Shown piece after piece: positions 1 through 5,037 of a DNA stretch of 15,267 nt (position 1 is its first letter; the number at the start of each line of letters is the position of its first letter). The position numbers were made by a program, and so were the translations under genes. This DNA comes from Cyclobacteriaceae bacterium (lineage in GTDB: Bacteria; Bacteroidota; Bacteroidia; Cytophagales; Cyclobacteriaceae). The notes under the pieces were generated by a model, which saw nothing but the letters and a program-made list of their open reading frames with translations, ran no database searches and had not been told where the DNA came from. Where the stretch lies: positions 1 to 15,267 of the forward strand of contig WGED01000050.1 in NCBI GenBank assembly GCA_015492915.1. Direction: 5' to 3'.

Positions 1-333
1 AATGCCCCGAATTTGAGGAATGGAAATTCATCAAGTGACCATCAATTCCGTGTTTATCAGCGCTTTGAGCGTTTCCTTTATTATTTCCCGAATTATTCGG
101 GTTAAAACACCGGAATGCTGTGTGTAAAATGATTCTACACCCATTATCAAAATTCCGCAAACGATATAAGGATTTACAATCCGCATAATAACCGTTTTGG
201 AAATATCAGGGTGTAGTTGCAAACTACACCCGGCATCCTTTTATTTTTGACTTAACACTACCTCTGAATCCCCTTCCGGAAAAGGACTTTTGGCCTCCGG
301 GTTGTTTCGACGAATTTCGGAATCGGGATCAAC
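1..333. other. Intergenic start of window
   Basis: No convincing gene is present. The stretch holds a small perfect hairpin, CCCGAA-TTA-TTCGGG, at 87-101, then repeat copy 1. A CCTTCCGGAAAAGG inverted sequence lies near 274-287, downstream of the glycosyltransferase stop codon. It could act in transcription termination for that operon but has no clear T-run. The only open frame (minus strand, TTG start) lies mostly inside the repeat and is not preserved in the other copy. Confidence 0.5.
102..260. repeat. 159-bp palindromic repeat, copy 1
   Basis: This noncoding element has a second copy in the same orientation at 3305-3463. By eye the copies differ at about 8 substitutions and 2 single-base indels, with an identical 70-nt core (145-214 versus 3348-3417). 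Each copy starts with TTAAAACACC and ends with TTGACTTAACACTA. Near each end sits a palindrome of the type GGGTGTAG-N7-CTACACCC (here 120-142, degraded, and 209-231, nearly perfect). The two ends are inverted relative to each other (ATGCCGGGTGTAG on one side, CTACACCCGGCAT on the other). The centre holds a GGATT-TAC-AATCC hairpin, so the whole element is an imperfect fold-back. No transposase is present; a MITE-like or other structured intergenic repeat is the likeliest identity. Confidence 0.85.
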
Positions 334-1542
334 TCAATTACTGCTGTCCTCCTCCAGCACCTCCTTGTACAGCGCCATGATCCGTCCGGCCACGGCTTCA
401 TGAGAAAAGCGCTTTCTCGCTTCCTCCCTGAAGTACCATCCTTTGAAAGTAGCATGGTTTTTTCGCATTTTTCCCATGGCTTCCGCCAGTTTCTCAACAT
501 TATCCGGATGGACAACATAGCCGCTGTGGTGATCGACAAACTCTTCAGGCCCCCCGCAGTAGGTCGCGATCACGGGCTTGCCGCAGGCCATGGCCTCCAC
601 CACCACCACACCCATCGACTCGTGCCTGCTGGGCAGCACAAAAGCATCGCAGCGCCGGTATTCCATACGTGCCGCTTCATGATCGAGCCTGCCGGTCCAG
701 CTTACTTTTTTATCAATGCCAAGTTTACGGGCAAGTGCCTTGAGGTCGTCTTTCAACGGCCCGTCACCACCTATTCTCAACAGGGCTTCCCCTTTCAGTT
801 TGGCGAAGGCTTTCAGCAATATGTCAACGCCCTTTTGATGCGTGAGCCGTCCGAGGAAGAAGAAAGTAAAGGGCCTGTCGATGGCGCCTCCGGGCTCTTC
901 AGGGGTAAAAAATTTGAAATCCGTCATGTTGGGTATGACGACGATGTTGCGGACGCCGAAGCGTTTCATGCCCGATTCCAGACCTTTGGACACGGCGATA
1001 TTGCGGGCAGCACTTCCATAGGCTTCCTGCAACCGGTTGTCGAGGACGCCGCTGACCAGAAAATGCTCATGCGGAAAAGGACTCATATGCTCGGTAATCA
1101 CATAGGGGACGCCATGGATTTCTGATAATTTTTTGGCAATATAACCACCGGGGAAGGCCACATGGGCGTGTATCAAATCCACCTTGCCAAAAATAGCCTC
1201 AAACTCATGGAAATTCCGGTCGTTGACATTTATGATAGTTTTAAGGTTGCCTTCGAGGAGCTTCCGCGACCATGTTCTGGCGGGCCTGAACAGCTCGATC
1301 AGGCGTCCTTCGTTGCTCTTTTTAACACTCGGTGCGGGCATGGGTTTTATGAGTTTTATGAAACTTCCGACCGGTTGGCCTGCCCAAAGGAGCAGGCGCT
1401 CATCGTTCTGACCCCAGATGCTCACGCCGATGCGCACGTCTTTTTCGAGGGCTGTGAGTGCCTGTGCCTGTTGACGGAAAAAGATGCCCGGCAGGGGGTC
1501 TGTCTCAGAAGGATACCACGAAGGGATAAAAAAAACGTTCAT
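334..1542 (-). CDS. Glycosyltransferase, GT4 family (GT-B fold)
   Basis: This 402-residue protein is a retaining GT4-type transferase that would move a sugar from a nucleotide-sugar donor onto a glycan or lipid-linked acceptor at the cytoplasmic membrane. The N-terminal acceptor domain begins with MNVFFIPSWYPS and a PLPGIFFRQQA segment typical of the family. The donor domain starts near residue 225 (FLGRLTHQKGVDILLKAF), continues with RIGGDGPL (256-263), and carries the donor-binding E-x7-E motif at E308 and E316 (HESMGVVVVEAMACGKPVIA). No signal peptide or membrane helix is seen. The ATG is 3 nt after the sulfotransferase stop codon, so the two are probably co-transcribed and translationally coupled. 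The specific sugar cannot be read from the sequence. Confidence 0.93.
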   Translation of the reverse strand: MNVFFIPSWYPSETDPLPGIFFRQQAQALTALEKDVRIGVSIWGQNDERLLLWAGQPVGSFIKLIKPMPAPSVKKSNEGRLIELFRPARTWSRKLLEGNLKTIINVNDRNFHEFEAIFGKVDLIHAHVAFPGGYIAKKLSEIHGVPYVITEHMSPFPHEHFLVSGVLDNRLQEAYGSAARNIAVSKGLESGMKRFGVRNIVVIPNMTDFKFFTPEEPGGAIDRPFTFFFLGRLTHQKGVDILLKAFAKLKGEALLRIGGDGPLKDDLKALARKLGIDKKVSWTGRLDHEAARMEYRRCDAFVLPSRHESMGVVVVEAMACGKPVIATYCGGPEEFVDHHSGYVVHPDNVEKLAEAMGKMRKNHATFKGWYFREEARKRFSHEAVAGRIMALYKEVLEEDSSN

Positions 1543-1545
1543 TTG

Positions 1546-2565
1546 TCATGAATAAAGCTTGTCATAATCGGGCGCGATATTAGCGGAATAAATATCGATT
1601 TCAAATTTTTCAAGCACATTGAGGATGTCGGAAATCTGCTTTTGCGACAAATCCTTCTGCCAGGCTCCAAGCGGATTCTCCGACCTGAGTCTTATCAGGG
1701 AGTGCTCCTTTATTGATTTGCTGGGCCTATCCCGCACCGCATCCGGATCATTGAACATCAGGCCAAATCGTTGCTCGATTCTCCTGATCTCATGGTCAAA
1801 ATCAGTGACCAGTCTCTCGTAGGCGATTGTGAGCCACCGCTTGTTGTTGAGCGGGTGCATGGCCGTATGTCTGAAGCCCAGCGCCCAGATAAGGGCGAGG
1901 TATTTTTCACGACTGTCGATCGACCCGGCCTTTTCCAGCGCCTTTCTGTAAAAATCGTTGTATGGAAATTCATCGATTTTCATATCGTCCGAAATGCGGA
2001 TGTCTTTCCAGGAAGGCAACCGGAGCTGCGAGGCAATGACTGCGCAGGGATGCCTTGTCAGCAGTATGGCGCTGGCATCAAAACGGCTCAACAACCAGGG
2101 CATCAGCAGATTGCCGTAGCAAAATTTAGCTATGAAAAAATCGCCTTTTTCCAACCTAATTAGACCCTGCTCGTCATAGAGGCCCAGCGACAGGGCGCGG
2201 CCCGCGAGGACGTCAGCCATCACGGCTTCGGCTTCGGGCCACCAGGCATTTTCAGGAATGTGCTGGTTGTAGAAAAATCCGAGTTCGGCAATGGCGGTCA
2301 CTTTTCGTGTCAGTGGATCAGGGTTTTGAAAGGGCGATGACAACTTGCCGCGCCACAGCGGTTCGTCGATCAGGGCCGTGCCGGGTAGTGTCAGAAATAT
2401 CTCTGCCAGCCATGTAGAGCCCCCGCGCGGGCTGCAAAAGAGGCACATCGTGTTTTGAGAAGTGACAGCGCGCTGCGCATTTTTATTATTAAACGGGCGG
2501 ACGTAACGGAGCAACAGCCACCGGTCATGGATTTTAGGCCAAATTTCATGAAGGATATTACGCAT
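1546..2565 (-). CDS. Sulfotransferase family protein (PAPS-dependent)
   Basis: This 339-residue protein has the two PAPS-binding motifs of the sulfotransferase fold. The 5'-phosphosulfate loop is CSPRGGSTWL at residues 44-53. The 3'-phosphate site is LLTRHPCAVIASQL at about 168-181, matching the family pattern R-x-P-x5-S. It would transfer sulfate from PAPS to a hydroxyl or amino group, most plausibly on a sugar, given the glycosyltransferase directly downstream. It has no signal peptide or transmembrane segment and is probably cytoplasmic. The start is the ATG at 2565. The upstream region of about 100 bp is shared with the divergent barrel gene. Sulfation of a surface polysaccharide or glycolipid is inferred; the acceptor is unknown. 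Confidence 0.88.
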   Translation of the reverse strand: MRNILHEIWPKIHDRWLLLRYVRPFNNKNAQRAVTSQNTMCLFCSPRGGSTWLAEIFLTLPGTALIDEPLWRGKLSSPFQNPDPLTRKVTAIAELGFFYNQHIPENAWWPEAEAVMADVLAGRALSLGLYDEQGLIRLEKGDFFIAKFCYGNLLMPWLLSRFDASAILLTRHPCAVIASQLRLPSWKDIRISDDMKIDEFPYNDFYRKALEKAGSIDSREKYLALIWALGFRHTAMHPLNNKRWLTIAYERLVTDFDHEIRRIEQRFGLMFNDPDAVRDRPSKSIKEHSLIRLRSENPLGAWQKDLSQKQISDILNVLEKFEIDIYSANIAPDYDKLYS

Positions 2566-2585
2566 GGACCTGTCGTATTTGCTTC

Positions 2586-2620
2586 TTTTTGCAATTCAAA
2601 TGGTAAACCCGTAAGTTTTG
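2586..2620 (+). promoter_or_regulatory. Candidate Bacteroidota-type promoter for the barrel gene
   Basis: TTTTTG (2586-2591) and TAAGTTTTG (2612-2620) are separated by 20 nt. This resembles the -33 TTTG / -7 TAnnTTTG promoter of Bacteroidota, with one mismatch in the -7 element. It lies about 50 nt before the ATG at 2669. An overlapping TAAATTTA (2622-2629) is its own reverse complement and could serve either strand of this divergent region. The call is from sequence pattern only. Confidence 0.3.
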
Positions 2621-2668
2621 CTAAATTTACACACTTAGCGCATCATTTTGCTAAAACATTCAGTACAC

Positions 2669-3241
2669 ATGAAAAATATACACAAAATAGTCATAACAAT
2701 TCTGGCGTCTCTCATGAGTCTGACGGCATTTGCGCAAGAGACCGAAGTGGGAATCAAAGGCGGCATGAACGTAGCCATGCTCGGCAAGACAGGCTATACT
2801 GCCAGGGTGGGTTACCATTTCGGGCCGACTATCGAGTTTGTCACCACGCCGTTTTTCAGCATCCAGACCGAGCTGATCTATTCTCTCCAGGGCGCCAGTG
2901 TGGACCCGACGCAGCGCATCTTTCTCAACTATCATTACCTGAACATCCCCCTGCTGGCCAAGATGTATTTTTATGAAGATGCCTTTTTCGAGCTGGGCAT
3001 ACAATACGGATACCTGGTCAAAGCGGTCGAGAAAAATGATCTTTACAAGGAAGATAAGACCAATCAGGTCAACCGCAGTGACTTTGCCATCGCCATTGGG
3101 ATCGGCTATCTGCTCAATGAGCGGTTTCTGTTCAACCTGCGCTATAACCTCGGCGTCACCAACACCAACAGCCAGAATGTCGCCTATGAATTCCGCTATA
3201 CCAACCGTGTAATGCAGATTTCGGTTGGCTATGTTTTTTAA
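2669..3241 (+). CDS. PorT-like small outer-membrane beta-barrel protein
   Basis: The 190-residue product has a signal peptide of about 22 residues (K4-I5 region followed by a hydrophobic stretch, ending LTAFAQ). After it come alternating amphipathic strands typical of the PorT / OMP_b-brl_2 family: VGIKGGMNVAML, FFSIQTELIYSLQGAS, YLNIPLLAKMYF, FFELGIQYGYLVKA and a terminal strand MQISVGYVF ending in Phe, as expected for outer-membrane insertion. The length suits an 8-stranded barrel. An in-frame TTG exists 21 nt upstream, but the ATG at 2669 places the signal peptide correctly. The gene diverges from the sulfotransferase operon. Function beyond an envelope barrel cannot be assigned. Confidence 0.88.
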   Translation: MKNIHKIVITILASLMSLTAFAQETEVGIKGGMNVAMLGKTGYTARVGYHFGPTIEFVTTPFFSIQTELIYSLQGASVDPTQRIFLNYHYLNIPLLAKMYFYEDAFFELGIQYGYLVKAVEKNDLYKEDKTNQVNRSDFAIAIGIGYLLNERFLFNLRYNLGVTNTNSQNVAYEFRYTNRVMQISVGYVF

Positions 3242-3304
3242 CTTTTAACCCCCTGCGTCCTGGTGTTATGTCAAATGAAAATTAACGCAAATACTGTTTT
3301 TGAA

Positions 3305-3463
3305 TTAAAACACCGAATGCCGGGTGTAGAATGATTCTACACCCATATATCAAAATTCCGCAAACGATATAAGGATTTACAATCCGCATAATAACCGTTT
3401 TGGAAATATCAGGGTGTCGTTGCAAACTGCACCCAGCATCATTTTATTCTTGACTTAACACTA
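3305..3463. repeat. 159-bp palindromic repeat, copy 2
   Basis: This is the second copy of the element at 102-260, in the same orientation. Its first palindrome is perfect: GGGTGTAGAAT-G-ATTCTACACCC at 3322-3344. The second (3412-3434, GGGTGTCGTT...AACTGCACCC) has one mismatched pair, whereas in copy 1 the second palindrome is intact and the first is degraded. The identical 70-nt core spans 3348-3417. Both copies are bounded by TTAA tetranucleotides. The reading frame present in copy 1 is interrupted here, which argues against coding. Confidence 0.85.
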
Positions 3464-3483
3464 GTACTTTATATAGTTCGCCG

Positions 3484-3515
3484 GTTCTATGGTTCAGATG
3501 TTCTATGGTCCGGTT
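3484..3515. repeat. Two-unit 16-bp tandem repeat
   Basis: GTTCTATGGTTCAGAT is followed directly by GTTCTATGGTCCGGTT. Twelve of the 16 positions match, including the first 10. It lies in noncoding DNA between the two repeat families. No function is apparent. Confidence 0.5.
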
Positions 3516-3542
3516 GTATTTTCATCACATGGTCACGATTCG

Positions 3543-3571
3543 GGAGGTCTCCCACTTTGCGGGAGGCCTCC
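3543..3571. other. 11-bp-arm hairpin
   Basis: GGAGGTCTCCC and GGGAGGCCTCC pair across a 7-nt loop with a single mismatch or wobble. The structure is strong, but neither strand has the T-run expected of an intrinsic terminator. It lies 300 nt after the barrel gene. Its position at the edge of repeat copy A suggests it belongs to that repeat. Confidence 0.55.
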
Positions 3572-3795
3572 TTCGATTTGCAATGATGCCGCCATGGGAA
3601 AATTATTGTTTTTCCCATGCCCCACCTACCCCCTGAAGGGGCACCCCAATACGCGCTGGGTCCCTTAAAAGAATTAAAGGGTGTGCGGCGGGAATAACCA
3701 CATCATGCCTTTCGTAACCCAGAGCGAAGCGATGGGTCTCCCAATGGCAACGTGATGGTGAAGTTCAATGTTTCACATCAGCAGATTCTTCGGGC
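3545..3795 (+). repeat. ~250-bp structured dispersed repeat, copy A
   Basis: This noncoding segment matches the reverse complement of 14808-15075. Shared landmarks, in order, are: a hairpin CATGGGAAAA-N7-TTTTCCCATG (3593-3619); a CCCC-TGAA-GGGG stem-loop (about 3632-3641); an ACGCG block followed by CCCTTAA and a GCGGGAATAA segment (3651-3697); AGAGCGAAGCGA (3721-3732); and CCAATGGCAACGTGAT with flanking sequence (3741-3770), where 27 of 30 bases match copy B. Upstream, a GGAGGTCTCCC-N7-GGGAGGCCTCC hairpin (3543-3571) lies at the fading edge of the similarity. The outer limits are approximate. The AGCGAAGCGA motif resembles a type of intergenic repeat seen in many Bacteroidota genomes (recalled, not searched). 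Confidence 0.8.
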
Positions 3796-3949
3796 TGCGC
3801 CCTCTATCCCAATCCGTCATGCTGCTCCGCTTAATTCAAGTGGAGATTTCAGCATCTTGCTAATAGAGTCAACACTAATAAACCTGATTGAAACCGGTTT
3901 AACATTACAAGACCCTTAAGTGAATTCAGGGTGATTTGGTATAGCTTTT

Positions 3950-3976
3950 CATGAGAAAATGGCCATTTTTTCATAG
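3950..3976 (-). terminator. Hairpin just after the methylase stop, possible terminator
   Basis: ATGAGAAAATGG and CCATTTTTTCAT form a nearly perfect 12-bp inverted repeat with one G-T pair and essentially no loop. It lies 5 nt beyond the methylase stop codon. Read on the minus strand it is an AT-rich palindrome, not a classical GC stem with a U-tract, so termination is only a guess. The sequence closely matches the hairpin of repeat copy B (14996-15023), so it may equally be a repeat relic. Confidence 0.35.
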
Positions 3977-3981
3977 ACCAG

Positions 3982-4698
3982 TCAGGCATACAGCAAAAAA
4001 ATCGTTGGTCGCTTATGCAGGTCAGGCATGGATTTTTGCCAATTTTTTATGCTCATCGTCCTGATTATCTCGTCGGGGCCAGTGATATCGCTGGCAACGC
4101 ACAGGAGTGTTTGCGGATTGCATGTTTTGAGTATATCGGCCAACAGCTTGTCGTTGCGGTAGGGCGTCTCCATAAAGATCTGCGTCTGCCCCTTCCTGAC
4201 CGCCTCCTGCTCCATGGATTTCAGGGCATTTTTGCGCTGCTGCCTGTCGATAGGCAGGTAGCCGTGAAACACAAACGACTGTCCGTTGAATCCTGAGGAC
4301 ATCAGCGCCATGAAGATCGATGACGGTCCCGAGAGCGGGACCACCGTTATGTCGTGCCTGTGCGCAAAACTGACGGCCAGATGGCCCGGATCGGCAATGC
4401 CCGGACATCCCGCCTCCGACATCACCCCCATATCCCTGCCATTCACCAATGGGTTGCAAATAGCCTCAACTTCATGGGCCGGGGTGTTTTTATCGAGCAT
4501 TTCAAAGTGCAGCTCTTCGATCTTTCTGCCCAGCTTCAGGCTGCTGACAAAACGACGTGCGGTGCGCACGTTTTCGACAAGAAAATAATCCAGACGGCCA
4601 ATCACCTTTACCGATTCTTCCGTAATGGTTTTATGCAACGCATCTGCTGCCAGCGGCGTTGGAATTAAGTAGAGTTTGCCTTTATTTTGTTGGTTCAT
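3982..4698 (-). CDS. SAM-dependent methyltransferase, tetrapyrrole methylase fold (RsmI-like, short)
   Basis: The product has about 238 residues counted from the ATG at 4698; a TTG two codons upstream is also possible. It belongs to the tetrapyrrole (corrin/porphyrin) methylase superfamily, in the branch of RsmI, which 2'-O-methylates C1402 of 16S rRNA. Visible motifs are LYLIPTPL near the N-terminus, MSEAGCPGIADPG at about 95-107 (RsmI usually has SDAGTPxISDPG), VPLSGPSSIFMAL for SAM binding, and METPYRND near 178. It ends at FLLYA and lacks the extra C-terminal domain of E. coli RsmI (about 286 residues). This short form is common in Bacteroidota beside a full RsmI, so its substrate is uncertain and no gene symbol is given. 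It diverges from the DUF2905 gene with only 12 bp between starts. Confidence 0.88.
   Translation of the reverse strand: MNQQNKGKLYLIPTPLAADALHKTITEESVKVIGRLDYFLVENVRTARRFVSSLKLGRKIEELHFEMLDKNTPAHEVEAICNPLVNGRDMGVMSEAGCPGIADPGHLAVSFAHRHDITVVPLSGPSSIFMALMSSGFNGQSFVFHGYLPIDRQQRKNALKSMEQEAVRKGQTQIFMETPYRNDKLLADILKTCNPQTLLCVASDITGPDEIIRTMSIKNWQKSMPDLHKRPTIFLLYA
4659..4689 (+). promoter_or_regulatory. Candidate promoter for the DUF2905 gene inside the methylase 5' end
   Basis: TTGG (4659-4662) and TTATTTTG (4682-4689), 19 nt apart, resemble the -33 / -7 elements of Bacteroidota promoters with one mismatch in each. They end about 20 nt before the ATG at 4711 and overlap the first codons of the divergent methylase gene. 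With only 12 bp between the genes, any promoter must lie inside coding sequence. Pattern match only. Confidence 0.3.
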
Positions 4699-4710
4699 CT
4701 CCAAAGGACT

Positions 4711-4920
4711 ATGGGAAAACTACTTATAATAATAGGAGTAATTTTGATCATTATCGGGCTTATCATCCACTTTTTTCATCAGATACCATGGCTGGGCAAG
4801 CTGCCGGGTGATATCTACATCAAACGGGAGAATTTCACCTTTTACTTTCCGCTCGCCAGTAGCATTCTCATCAGTATTATCCTGTCGCTGATTTTATATT
4901 TGATCAATAAACTCCGATAA
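4711..4920 (+). CDS. DUF2905 family small membrane protein
   Basis: The product is a 69-residue protein with two hydrophobic helices, about residues 4-22 and 47-65. Between them is the conserved LGKLPGDIYIKRENFTFYFPL segment that defines the DUF2905 family; the family's usual length is about 65-70 residues. It is expected to be an inner-membrane protein, and its biochemical role is unknown. An upstream in-frame TTG (4687) would add 8 residues not found in the family, so the ATG at 4711 was chosen. AAAGGA lies 2 nt upstream, too close to be a good ribosome-binding site. It is convergent with the TonB-dependent receptor gene about 40 nt downstream. Confidence 0.9.
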   Translation: MGKLLIIIGVILIIIGLIIHFFHQIPWLGKLPGDIYIKRENFTFYFPLASSILISIILSLILYLINKLR

Positions 4921-4960
4921 GTTTTTTCCCGGATCAGTTACGGCCTTAACCCTCATTGTA

Positions 4961-5037
4961 TTATGGATTTATATCGATTTTCAGGGACGCCCAAAAGCTC
5001 CTGCCAATGCCATCTACCCCGGAGCCGTGCACGCGCG
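4961..5037 (-). pseudogene. Out-of-frame 3' tail of the TonB-dependent receptor
   Basis: On the minus strand the receptor reads ...NEAY-R-A-C-T-A-P-G-stop. If two bases are removed from the CGCGCG run at 5031-5037, the frame instead reads YRVHGSGVDGIGRSFWASL and then KIDINP, stopping at 4961. That is the expected ending of this receptor type (YRxHGSGxxGxGRS...), including the last beta-strand. The in-frame product therefore lacks its final strand. Either a genuine 2-bp slippage mutation or a sequencing/assembly error would explain this. Confidence 0.8.

Larger units (their letters stand above)
3464..3981. other. Repeat-rich intergenic region without a gene
   Basis: No convincing coding frame lies between the barrel gene and the methylase gene. 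The stretch holds the 16-bp tandem repeat, repeat copy A and, at 3911-3976, a degenerate fragment with two elements of the same family. These are a CCCTTAAGTGAATTCAGGG near-palindrome and a CATGAGAAAATGG / CCATTTTTTCATAG hairpin. Confidence 0.6.

Noticed and set aside
31..222. 63-codon minus-strand reading frame
   Set aside because: It starts with TTG, lies mostly in the 159-bp repeat, and is broken by a stop codon in the other copy. Noncoding fold-back structure explains the conservation better.
102..260. Integron attC-like site, because of the imperfect palindrome and the ACTTAAC sequence near the end
   Set aside because: The core sites are in the wrong order (a GTTAAAA-like sequence left, ACTTAAC right; attC needs RYYYAAC first and GTTRRRY last). 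The intervening block has three genes in mixed orientation, and no integrase is present.
400..1125. Long plus-strand frame opposite the glycosyltransferase gene
   Set aside because: It is antisense to a gene with clear GT4 motifs and its translation matches no family I know.
3543..3571. Intrinsic terminator for the barrel gene
   Set aside because: The stem is strong but has no T-run on either strand. It is 300 nt from the gene and coincides with the edge of repeat copy A.
3740..3920. Possible coding relic in copy A: frame SPNGNVMVKFN..., with a related frame NGNVIVKFS in copy B
   Set aside because: Within the matching 30 bases there are only three differences, two at third positions. That is too few to show coding selection, and the downstream translations do not resemble each other.
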